The notes under the pieces are model-generated. The model did no database searches, was not told the origin of the DNA, and saw only the letters and a program-made list of their open reading frames with translations. The position numbers and the translations under genes were made by a program. Shown piece by piece: positions 40,723 through 51,200 of a stretch of DNA of 64,000 nucleotides (the first letter of the stretch is position 1; every line of letters starts with the position of its first letter). The stretch is taken from positions 1-64,000 of the forward strand of contig VLTN01000065.1 in NCBI GenBank assembly GCA_008330645.1, read 5' to 3'. Source of the stretch: Cafeteria roenbergensis. Its lineage: Eukaryota; Sar; Bigyra; Bicosoecida; Cafeteriaceae.

Positions 40723-41745
40723 TCAAAAGTGGCATTCGTCGTCTAGCTTGAACGAAACTCTCTTTCCAGCCTTGCGCGCGAAACTCGAGGGCGCTTCGCT
40801 CCCGCCTCCGAGCGGGCTGTCGACGGGACCGGCGACCCCCGATCCCCACGGGTCGGGCTCGTCGCTGGAGCCATGCTCCCCGAATTCATGTCGCAGCGGC
40901 GGCCGGGCCTCTCCTGTCCTGTTCCGAGGGCCCGGCACGCGCCGCACCATCCCACGCAGCGATGGCGGCCCTCCGCTGGACCTGCGCCGCAGTCGGGGAG
41001 TGGTGGGCCAGCTTGCGCGCGCTGGTGCCGCGAGGCGGTCCGTCGGCGGGGACCCGGGCCCGGAGTGTGCCATCGTAGCCATGGAACGTGGCGGTGGTGA
41101 CTGCGCGCACGTCGCGGCCGCGTGGGCCCTCTCCAGAAGCTGCGCGCTCTCAGTCAGGCGCAAGGGCCGCATGCTCGGCACCGAAACCGGAGATAACTGC
41201 AGCGGGGCCGGCTCGTCCTTGACCCGCGCTCGCCATGGCGAGGCCACCGCGGGCGTTTCTGAAGGGGCAGCGCCGGCTGGCGGCAACAGCGACGACGGCA
41301 CGGGCTGTTGCCTGGCCGAGAGCGCGCCCTTCCTGGCGCCAGAGTGTTGCGGCGCCCGAGCCACGGGCGGGATGCGCCTCAAGCTTGGCGGGAGGCCGCG
41401 GCGCCCGAGAGCGGAGCGGCGCCGCGCTGGCTGGTGAAGCGAAAGGCTCCGCTGCAGGCCGCCGGCCAGTTTGCCGGTTGGGGCGCGCCCCGCGCCGGCC
41501 TCGTGCAGCACAGGCGGTGAGGACATCCTTGAGGCAAGCCGGGCCGGTCCTGCCTGCTCGGTTGAGGGACGCTGGCTCGCCGCGAGTGCGGTCACGTGCG
41601 ACGTTGCAGTGGTGTTTTCAACGATCCCGTCATCGCCTCGGCCTGCCCGCAACCGAGGACTCGCTTTTTCTCGCCGCGGCCTCGGCGGCCTCCAGCTTGC
41701 CACGCGCTGCAAGCTGCCACCGCTCGCCTCCGCGGTCCTCGCCAT
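40723..41745 (-). CDS. uncertain ORF ending in an RVxF-like motif
   Basis: A minus-strand frame, 340 residues from its first ATG (41745), with the frame open further to 41949 without an ATG. Arg/Ser/Pro-rich and disordered, no domain. It ends GKRVSFKLDDECHF; KRVSF fits the RVxF docking motif for protein phosphatase 1, and RSLSLHQP and similar Arg-x-x-Ser sites occur. It lies downstream of the STRA6-like gene on the same strand, so it could be a separate gene or a tail exon of that gene. No GTGAG donor was found near the end of the STRA6-like frame to support joining. The coding status is doubtful. Confidence 0.3.
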   Translation of the reverse strand: MARTAEASGGSLQRVASWRPPRPRREKASPRLRAGRGDDGIVENTTATSHVTALAASQRPSTEQAGPARLASRMSSPPVLHEAGAGRAPTGKLAGGLQRSLSLHQPARRRSALGRRGLPPSLRRIPPVARAPQHSGARKGALSARQQPVPSSLLPPAGAAPSETPAVASPWRARVKDEPAPLQLSPVSVPSMRPLRLTESAQLLERAHAAATCAQSPPPRSMATMAHSGPGSPPTDRLAAPARASWPTTPRLRRRSSGGPPSLRGMVRRVPGPRNRTGEARPPLRHEFGEHGSSDEPDPWGSGVAGPVDSPLGGGSEAPSSFARKAGKRVSFKLDDECHF

Positions 41746-42094
41746 GCTTTGCCGCCCGCGCTGCCGGCCCGGCACCCGCAGAGGCAAGCTGCCAGGAGCT
41801 GTGTGCAAGACGTGCCGGACCAAAAGCGCTTTCCACGAATTGTGCGCGGCGCAGCTCTGCCAGCACGCGATCACCAGCGCACGCCCGCGCGGCCAGCCAG
41901 AACCGCCCCTGGGCAGCGGGGGCGAAGAGGGCCCCGCCCTGTGGGGCAACAGTGGCGGCGGATCCGCGGCACGCGGCGTGGCCGCGTGCCGCGTCGCCGA
42001 ACAGCGAGCGAGCAGCCTGCGTGCTGCATGTGATGTTCATTTTCACGCACGGTTCGCCGGGCCAAGCCGTCGCGCAAGTTGCACGCGAGCAAGG

Positions 42095-44911
42095 TCACTG
42101 ACTGGGATGGGCGGCGCCTTGCGAAGCAGCGGCGCGGCGCGTGTGCGCGGTGCTCGACGGCAGCTGCGACGGGCCAGCAGCTGCAGCCAAGCCGGCGCAC
42201 GCGCCGCGGAGCGGGCCAGAATCGACCCTCGAGGCCCTGAGCGACCAGTCCTTGCGCCAGCGCCGCACTCCGGGGTTCCGAAGCAGCGTGAGCGCAAGCG
42301 CCCAGCGGAACCTGGCCTGCCGCCGTCGCCGCAGCGCGCGCCTCGCCTCCGCCCGCTCCAACTCGCCGCCGGCTCCAGGCGCCCGCCCAGGACCAGGGGG
42401 GTGATAGCAGCGACAGGCGTGCCATGCCGACGAGGCACCCCCTCGCTTCCACCCAGGGGGGCTTTCGGTGCTCCACACGTCAGGGCGTCTGGTCCAGGCA
42501 GATGCGCAGGGCTGGGCTGGCGGCGCAGGTGTTTCTGGGCTCGCAGGGGAAGCGTGCAGCGCCACAGTGTCGTTGCCCACAGGTGTGCCTTGCGTGCTGG
42601 CCAGAGCGGCTGCTGCGGACCCAACGAGCGGCGATGGCTCCGAGCTGACCCGTGTCGGGAAGGCTTTTTCTTCCGCCCTGCGCGCGTCCAGCAGGATGGC
42701 GGGGCAAACGTCCTCGCAAAACACTCGCAGCACGGGGTTGTTGTGCCTGTGCTCGGCCAGCAGGGCGCTGATGAACGGCGCATGCACGCTGTCGAACGAA
42801 GAGAGAGTGGGAAACAGCTGCATGTCGGGACGAACCGACACCAGGAGCGCCGTCCCGATTCCAAGCAGCATCCGCGTGGTGGCCACAATGGGCCCCGAGA
42901 ACCCGTTGATGCCGATCGAGGCGAGCTCGTAGAGGGCAAAGCACCGCGGGCGGGACAGCCGCGTTCCTTCCTCGAAGAACGGCCGCACCACGCAGTACCG
43001 CAGGACCAGGTCCACGGCCACGAGAATGAGCGACGTCACCATGGCTGGAAGGGCGCGAACGAGCAGCAGCATGGTCGGCTGCCACGTGACAACAAAGACG
43101 AGCAGCGTGAGCACTGCGCTCAGCAGAATGGAGCTGAACAGAGCATTGTACACCGATGTGGTGACGAGGAGCACGGACAAGTCGTTCACATACCAGCCGG
43201 AGGGAACGTGGAGCTCGCGGAAGCCCTGGGAGGATGCACTGGACGTGGAGAACCTTCCCGGGACGACCCCGACGCCCGTGCTCAAGGCCCCTGCCTCGGT
43301 CAGCTTCGCCGCAAGCACGCGGAACTCGAGCATCTCCTGTCCAGTGGCGGCCCCGACCCCCCTGCCCTGCCTCAGCGCCGCAAGCATCCGCCTGAAGCGG
43401 GGGAGCACGTTGGCCCAGTGCAGGAGCAGGCTCACCAGGACGACAGACGTGGAAAAGTCGTATGCAGCGCGGAGGGCGTCCGCAGCCACGTCGACCGAGG
43501 AAAAGACTGCGTCGAGCCCCCCACCAGGTGCGGAAGCGCTGTTGATCTGGTCGACCAGGCGCTGCGTGTCTTGCAGCACTGCGCACCCACAGTGGATTGC
43601 GTACATTCCAGGCGGGGCCCCGGGGTCGGCCTCCGGGACGCAGCTGCTCATGTTGAGCGGCTGGGGGTCGCCAAGCGTCGACGGGTTCCGGAGCGACGGG
43701 TCCGCGATCACGGCACGGACTGCCTGCGTGGCGTTGGCGCACACCTGCGCCGAAGCACTGGCAGGCCCGCCGACGGCTTCCGCAACGATTGCCGCGTTGT
43801 CAAGAGCGACTGTCAAGGTCTGCTGCACGACCGAGAGCTCTGCTGAGATGCGCTTGAGGCCAGCCACGAGATAGTCGCCCGACTCGCGAAAGACCACGAA
43901 TGCGACGATTGTTGAGAGGATCCCCGCGAAGACGCAAGCTAGCACGCGTTGCGGAAATCGAAAGCCCGCCGGCTGCGAATGGTCAAACTGCCGGAAGACC
44001 TCCGCCCCTGCCCTCCAGCAGCATCCAGCGATGCCACGGGCTGGGACGCAACGTGAATCACTGCGGGGCTTGCCCCAGGTGGCGCTGGTGGCGGATGGCG
44101 CGACGCACCGGCTGCTCGACACTCCAGCCTGCCCTGTTGCCCTGTGCGTCGCCGTGGCGGTCGCAACGGGGACGTCGCCGGCCTGTGCAATCGGGCTTGC
44201 GCTCAGGAGGCCGGCGTGCCCGGGCCGGCCGCGCAGCAGGGCCGCGACGTGGAGCCGGCAGCCCTTGGAGAAGTCCACCTCTGCCTGCCACGGCTGCCGG
44301 CTCCAGCACAGCAGCTCGACCATGTCCCAGGCCGCAATCAGAACGGCCGCGGACATGACTGTCGCGGCGGAGTACAGAGCCGTGAGCGTGGCGGCGCTTC
44401 GCCTGCTCGTGTCCAGCGCCCCGAGCAAGGTCGCAAAGACGGCAAGCGCGGCGCCAGCCAGAGCGAAGCCAATCGCACGCGCCGCAGGCGACTGGTAGGC
44501 GGACGTCGCGGTCAATACCCCCAGCGCGCACACCGCGTAGCACGCAATCGAAGCTTCGTACCAAAATGGCGAGGCTGCCTCCGTCCCGTCCCCGGCAGGC
44601 TGCTGCTCCCCGCCGGCGGCGCCGCCGCCGCCGCTCTGCAGCAACCGTGCGGCCACTGGCGCAGAAGTTGTGGCGTTGGGCTGCGCCCTCTGCGTCTCTA
44701 TGTCAGCCCCAAGCGTGCCAAAGTACACGCTGGCGAGCAGGCCGCACAGGACCGGGAAGGCCAGGCGAGACGAAGCCCGGTCTGCCACCAGGTCCACGAG
44801 CTGCGGCAGCGCACTGTCAATGCGGCCCAGAATCGAGCTGCAAGAGCAGCTCGCGCGGCAGCCTGGCATCTGAGCGACTGCAGGCGAGGGGGCGCGCGAT
44901 CCCTGGGCCAT
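42095..44911 (-). CDS. STRA6-like retinol-uptake receptor homologue
   Basis: 938 residues, many membrane segments. STRA6 in animals binds retinol-binding protein and moves retinol across the plasma membrane. The first in-frame ATG is at 44911. N-terminal segments lie in FPVLCGLLASVYFG and through the region 44560-44310; a central cluster is near 43460-42870. The C-terminal cytosolic part carries the family ending: SVRPDMQLFPTLSSFDSVHAP, then LLAEHRHNNPVLRVFCED, and after a variable linker RWALALTLLRNPGVRRWRK (42320-42260). From memory, human STRA6 has the parallel blocks LSLLPPRAATLDPGY, HPAMTAFC and RWGLAYTLLHNP. An extracellular insertion of about 180 residues with Cys (43860-43500) is unusual. 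Ligand cannot be inferred; a protist may transport another lipophile. Confidence 0.82.
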   Translation of the reverse strand: MAQGSRAPSPAVAQMPGCRASCSCSSILGRIDSALPQLVDLVADRASSRLAFPVLCGLLASVYFGTLGADIETQRAQPNATTSAPVAARLLQSGGGGAAGGEQQPAGDGTEAASPFWYEASIACYAVCALGVLTATSAYQSPAARAIGFALAGAALAVFATLLGALDTSRRSAATLTALYSAATVMSAAVLIAAWDMVELLCWSRQPWQAEVDFSKGCRLHVAALLRGRPGHAGLLSASPIAQAGDVPVATATATHRATGQAGVSSSRCVAPSATSATWGKPRSDSRCVPARGIAGCCWRAGAEVFRQFDHSQPAGFRFPQRVLACVFAGILSTIVAFVVFRESGDYLVAGLKRISAELSVVQQTLTVALDNAAIVAEAVGGPASASAQVCANATQAVRAVIADPSLRNPSTLGDPQPLNMSSCVPEADPGAPPGMYAIHCGCAVLQDTQRLVDQINSASAPGGGLDAVFSSVDVAADALRAAYDFSTSVVLVSLLLHWANVLPRFRRMLAALRQGRGVGAATGQEMLEFRVLAAKLTEAGALSTGVGVVPGRFSTSSASSQGFRELHVPSGWYVNDLSVLLVTTSVYNALFSSILLSAVLTLLVFVVTWQPTMLLLVRALPAMVTSLILVAVDLVLRYCVVRPFFEEGTRLSRPRCFALYELASIGINGFSGPIVATTRMLLGIGTALLVSVRPDMQLFPTLSSFDSVHAPFISALLAEHRHNNPVLRVFCEDVCPAILLDARRAEEKAFPTRVSSEPSPLVGSAAAALASTQGTPVGNDTVALHASPASPETPAPPAQPCASAWTRRPDVWSTESPPGWKRGGASSAWHACRCYHPPGPGRAPGAGGELERAEARRALRRRRQARFRWALALTLLRNPGVRRWRKDWSLRASRVDSGPLRGACAGLAAAAGPSQLPSSTAHTRRAAASQGAAHPSQ

Positions 44912-45226
44912 GCTGCCGCCGGGGGGCTTGCACGGGGTGCGCGCTCGCTCGCTCGCTCGCAAGCACGAGGAGTGCGCTTGGGCCAGATGTTGGTGACGCG
45001 CAAACTTTCATTGATTGGCCGGCAGCGTGTCGCCTCGGCTTCACTGCGCCAATCAGCTCTCGGGAGCCTGCTTCAGCGGGCTGACGCACCAACGCACGGC
45101 ACGCAGGCTGCGACACACAGACACACAATTTCACACGCACATCCGCGCGCTCGCGGAGCGGGTCAACGAGGCGCCCTCCCCTTGCGCCACTTTGAGGCTG
45201 CCGACCTCGGAGCCACGCCCAGCCAG
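44912..45226. other. intergenic, no gene seen
   Basis: 315 bp between the stop of the giant EGF protein and the start of the STRA6-like gene, both minus strand. A gctcgctcgctcgc run lies at 44943-44960. Nothing else was recognised. Confidence 0.45.
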
Positions 45227-48200
45227 TCACGCCAAGGCCGTCATTCGCGAGCAAGACGCCCCCTCAAACCCGGCAAAGCACTGGCACCTGCCAAATTGTC
45301 TATCGCACTGTCCCCGGCCGGAGCACTCGATCGCCTCGAATCGCGTGTGCGGCGGGCGGAAGAGCGAGGCGGCGCTGGCCACCGCACTGATGCGAAAGAC
45401 GTAGAGGCCGGGGTCGGGATGCAAGGAGCTGAACCGGAGGAGGATTCCGTTGCCGACGGGCACGACGAGCGGGCGCATGCCGGGACCAGGGGCGGATGCA
45501 AGGTCCGAGTCCGCGGACAGCGTGCCCGTTGGCCCCGTCTCCTCATCAAGCGCCGAAGATGGCGACCTGGTGGAGACCCTGTAGGTGCTGTACGGCGAAC
45601 CTGTCTCAACATGAACCATTAGCGTTGTGTCGAACGCCACCGTTGGCGAGCTGGGCTGCGAGAGCGGACGAAACGCCGTCGCTGCATCGACGGAAACGTG
45701 CCCCGGCGTCCCAGTCGTTCCCGAGGTGTCTATCGCAAGCATCTGGCGAACCCTGGGGACGCATCCGGCCTCACCGCAGCCAAGCGGGAGGCTTGCGATG
45801 GAAACCCTGTCTCCGCTATTGCTCGGGGACGTGAGAGTCACAAGCCACGCCCGGTCCCGCTGGCCAGCCGCCACTCGACGAACGCTGGCGGACGGCACCA
45901 GCTGGTCGGGCAGTCCCACAAGCGCTCTGCGGATCGCTTCCGACGTCTCAGGCCCGGTGCCGGCCCAAAGTGCCGAAACAGGAGTCGTGACAAAGGTCCC
46001 GAGCTCTTTGTCCGTCACGCGGAATGCGATCTCGTCGTGCTCGATCGGAACCGCAGCGCCCTCTGTCCACAGCGTCAGGCGAATCTCCCAGACGGCACCG
46101 TGCAGCTCTGGCCGGCAGGGGACCTCTCCGTCGCCGCAGTGAGTTACGGGGTCGTCACCGAGCGGGCAGCCGCGAAGCGAGCAGTCCGGGCCTTGGTAGC
46201 CCGGATCGCACCGACACACGGTCAGCCGTGGGGCCTGAAATTCGCGACGGAATCGGTGCAGCTCGTCCGCTTCACCAGGACTGGCGCCGGGAGCGACTCC
46301 GCCGTCGCTACTCGGAGCGGGGAGGAGCGCCATGGGCACACATGTTCCTTGGGCGGAGCACCCCCGCGGGCAGTTCAGGCGCTGACAGGCAGCGCCTTCG
46401 AACCCGTCAAAGCAATGGCACTTCCCGGAGTCTCTATTGCACACCCCCTGGGCCGAGCATTCTGCCCACTCCAGAAGTGGGACGGTGGCGTCCCCGTTTG
46501 GCCAGGCCTGACTCTTTGGGCAAGTTCGCAGGCTGCAGTCTCGTCCAGTCCAACCCTGGAAGCAGTTGCACGCCCCGTGTGCCAGACACTCGCCGTTGCC
46601 GCTGCAGAGTGCGGGGCAGCCACCCCCGGCGTGCCTGGATACGAGGGGAGGCCGGATCAAGGGTGCGAACGGGACGATGGCGGGCACGGCAAGCGAAAAG
46701 TGGTCGACCAAGCACTGCACGAATCCGCCCTCCCCGGCAGAGTACGCGCACGATCTGGCAGGAGCCGGCGGGCCGTAGGCTCCTGGGCCGTCGGTTTCGC
46801 CCTGAGCGTGTCCAAGCTCACTGGCAAGCAAGATCACTGCAGAGGTGTCGGGTGGCAGCTGGCCAATGTACAGTCGCAGCGCCAGAGGTGGGTCGAACGT
46901 TGCGCCCGCAGGGCCCAGGAGCACGGCGGCATCAACAAGCACATTTGCCGCCTTGCTGTCTGAGGCTTCAAAGCTCCGGAGCGCCGAAGCAGCAGCGAAA
47001 CCACCCCTGACTCTGATACTCGTGATCTCGCCTCCGCCGCTCCCTTGCAAAGCAGTGACGCCAGCTGCAGCGGTGAGCTCCACTGCACCCGCCCCCTCGG
47101 GGTCGCCTCCTGGAGCCGGGAGCCGCACTCGAACGCGTTCTCCTCCCGCGGAGGCTGGCGACAAGGGAATGTCGGGAAACACGCAGACGGGCCGGGGAAG
47201 CGACGCAAACGGGTTGTAGTTCCCGTGCGGGTGCGAGACGGCGTGCCAGGCGGCAGACGGCACGGTACACCCCGCGACCTCCACTTCGATCGACACGTAG
47301 GCGATCGCTACGCTGTTGGCTCGGTCACGAGCAATGACACGAAGCTGCAGAGTGCTGGCACGGGGCGATTGGGGCGAAGGCGATTGAAGCCGGAGCGGCG
47401 GCCCGTAGAGCGGGGTGCCGGAGAAGACCAGCTCGCCCCGGAACGGCAGCTTGCTCGGCGACACGACGCTCAGAGTGTAGTTGAACAAGTTGGCGGACAG
47501 TTCGTCGAGCGACTCGTATGCCGAAATCGCCGGGTTCAGCCAGGACACCTCGTAGCCAAGCGAGTCCATGCCTGGCTGCCCATCGGCCTGATCTGCCAGG
47601 TCGCGGTCTTGAAAAATATCCTGGACCGGAAGCCGAACTGTCGAGAACTCGCCGTGCACCATGCGGCGCTGGGCCACGGACATGATGTCGTTTGGAGCCG
47701 CCAACAGCAACGGCTGCTCCTGCACGTCGAGCACTTCAACGATGAGCGAGGCCGTGGCGTGCGCGCCACTGAGTGCATCAGCCCGAACGGTGAGCACGGC
47801 AGGGTTGGGCAGTGCCTCGTCTTCGTAGTCCAAGGGCTGCCGCCGATCGGACGGGCCGACAGCGATGCGGAGAACAGACGGGTCTGGCAGCACGAACCTG
47901 GTCTCCGGGCTGATTCCGCTCGGAACGAGGGAAAACGCCACTGGGTCCCCAGCTGCAAGCATCGCGGCTGCGTTTGAAAAATTGCCCAAATCGGCGAGGA
48001 CATAGTCGCCGGGGCTGGCTGTCTCGTTGACAGAGAGTGTCGCAATCTGGCTCGTAAACTCTGGGCGAAGCAGGGGCACGGAAGGGACGCAAACGCGGCG
48101 CCCCGGAACGGCGGTGAAGCCTTCAGAGCAGTCCACATGGCATGCCTGGCTGTCCGGGCGAAGCAGCATCCCCTTCGGGCAGGCAAGCTCGCACGTTCCG

Positions 48201-51200
48201 TTTGCCAGGTTCGGCGCGAATCCGAACTCGCAGCTGCTCACGCAGTCCGCCGTCGTTGCCAAGTCGAACGAGGCCACCTTGCCTCGCAGAAACATGCCTT
48301 CTCCGCAGCGGTGAGCGCACGCGCGCGCCACAAAGTCCGCCCGGAGGTGCGGCGGACACGTTGCCGAGCACGTCCTGGTGGCGGGCGTGAAAAACCATGC
48401 ATCGCCGCACACATGCCGGCACGTCCTGGTGATCTCGTCCGGAACCGTGCCCTCCGGGCACCGGACCGTGCACAATAGAGTGCTGTTCGCAGCAGGCGGC
48501 AAGTACGTTCCGGGTCCGCAGAGGGGCGCGCAGGTCCGAACGCCATCCTCCCGAGCCCGCTGGCCCGGCGGGCATGCAGACGCGGCGACGCAGCTTGCAG
48601 CCGAGCTGGGGTCGACGGTGCGCCCCAGGGGCAGCACAGTCCCTGCTCGGCAAAGCTGCGCACACGCACGGGTGTGGCTGTCAGCGATTTGACCCCGCGG
48701 ACAGGCTTCGGCGGCCGGCAAGCACGAACTGGCCTCGGCGGCAGCGCCAAGTGGCAGCGCCTCGTGCTCTCGGCAGACCGGATCGCACACGCGGCTGGTG
48801 CTGTTCGCGCGAGTGCCCCGCGGGCATGACGTCACGCACGCAGCGGCGGCTCCTGGGTGGCGGAGATAGGTCCCCGCCGCGGCCGGGCACCGAAACTCGC
48901 ACGTCCGTGTCGTCGCGTTGTGAACCAGCCCAGCGGGGCACGGGAGCCGGTGGCAGTCGCCAAGCCCCGCCTCAGCAGCCTCGTGGCCGTCGTCCGGCAG
49001 CAGTGCGAAGCCAGGCGGGCATGCGAGGTCACATGTGCCGGAGCTAATGTTGCCCACAACTCCCCAAGGTTCAGCTTCTCGGCAGGACTCGACACACCTT
49101 CCAGAATCTTTCCCCGTCAGGAGCGGGAGGAATGTCCCATTCGAACAAGCTGGGGTGCATGCCCTCAGCTGCGGGTGCGCCGAAAGGCCTCGCGGGCAAA
49201 ACGCCTGGCATGCTCCGCCGCTGGCGCTTTCGAGGAACACACTTCCCGGAGGGCATATTGCTTCGCACGCCTTGGTCCAGTTGCCCGGCACAGTGCCGGC
49301 TTTGCAGACTTCGGCGCACCCTGCTGGCAGGGTGGGACTTGCCAGCCCACCGCGGGCTACCTCCCAAGGCACTGAAGACGGCGCGTCTGCTTGAAGAAAC
49401 GTGCCCTCCGCGGGACAGGTAGGGGAGCACAGCCTGCCTGCGGCATCGGCGTACGTCCCCCACGGGCACCAGTCAACGCAGCGGCTGGAGTTGCCGCTTG
49501 TGAGGAGCAGGTGGCCCTCGACGGGGCACAACACGGGCAAGCACGACCGATGGGGGCTCCAAGGTGCCTGGCCTGGCGGACAAGCGTCCGCACAGACGAG
49601 GTCCATGGTTGTATTCTGGCCCAGCTCGTCGACCTCCAGCGAGTCCCAGCTGGCTCCGACTTCGAGGGACGCGCTGGCGTTGGAGGAGCTGTTTTGGTGC
49701 CAAGAGCCGCCGCCAGTTTCATTCGTACCTCTTGAGCTGTTGCTGCTGGCGGGAAACGGCAGCAAGGCTCCATGCGGGCACACGTAGCCGCAGGTATGGG
49801 CGGCGTGGTCCGGCACCAAGCCGAACGGGCACGCGCTGACGCACTGCCGCCAGGATCCACTCGCACCTGCCGTTTCAGGCAGCAAATATGTCCCGTTTGT
49901 GCACACAGGCTGGCACTCCCGCGTGGTTTCGTTGACCTCGTAGCCGAAGGGGCACCCGACGTCGCACCCTCCTCGGATGCCCGCTACAGCTCCGCCAGGC
50001 TGCAGAGCTTCGCCCGGGCCGCAGATGGGTGAGCACACGCGGCGCCTGGAGTCGCTGCGGAGACCCATTGAAACCTCCGAGCAGTTGGAGGTGCACTCGA
50101 AGTCCGACGGGTCGAAGGCGGTGCTGCCAGGCACCAGGAAGCTGGCGTTCGCGCAGGCATGCACGCAGACGCCCTGGAGGTCGATGAATCCAAAGGGACA
50201 TGGCGCTGGCGTGCAGGAGGCCACTTGGGCCGAAGCGAATGGGGGAAGCCTGAGGGAGAGCTCCACTGCTTCTGGTGTGCCTCTGCACACAGAGCGACAG
50301 GCTCTGGTGGCCCCGTCCTCAACGAATCCGGGGAGCGACGCGCAGTCTGTTCTGCAGAAACCTGCGAACGGGTCCGCAAACGTGCCTGCGGGGCATGTCG
50401 GGGTGCACGTGCCGTTTCGGGTCTCTGCGCGGGTGCCGGGAGGGCAAATCGCGACGCAGGCAGCTGCCGAGGTGTCCGGAGCGCCCGGCGGCAAAAACGT
50501 CCCGGCTTTGCAAACCAGCTCGCAAGCTCCGGTTGTGGAGTTCCCAAAGAACCCCCGACCGTCTGCACCTTCGGCCTCGCAGGCCGGGACGCAGATTTCC
50601 GATGCATTTGCCGTCGCGTCTGCGCGACCAAGCAGGTACTTGCCCTGCTCCTGGCAAACTCGGGAGCAAGAACGTGTGGCAGCGTCGGGAACGCTGCCCC
50701 TGGGGCACGCGGGGACGCAGATGAGGGGGTCGTTCGCATTCCAAGGCGCCCAGGGTGGCAAGAACGTGCCCTCGCGGCACACCGGCTGGCATGACTGCGT
50801 CGCCATGTCTGGAGCCAGTCCCCGCGCAGCCTCGGCGCACGTGGGCACGCAGGCCGCTTCCGCCACCAGAGGCGGGGCGACGAAAAAGCGACCCGGCTCC
50901 TGGCACGCAAGCCGACAGGTGCGGGTGTCGTTGTCGCGCACAAGCCCTGGGAGGGAGCTGCAATCGGAGACGCAGCTTGACAGCTGTGGCGGCGTGGCAA
51001 CCCCAAAGGAGTCGATGACGGGGAAGAAGCTGCCATCCCAGCAAAGAGGCTCGCACGTCCGACCAAGATCCGAGCGAACGGTGCCGACAGGGCAGGACAG
51101 GACGCACGAGGCTGCAGGGTTTGCGGCGGCCTCGTCCGGGTCAGCGCCCGGCACAAGAAGCAACGGTTCTGGGCAGGCTGGCTCGCATCTTGAGGGGCTG

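Noticed and set aside
41471-43846. 791-codon plus-strand open frame opposite the STRA6-like gene
   Set aside because: It is antisense to recognised STRA6 blocks and has no domain; long shadow frames are common in DNA with so few stop codons.
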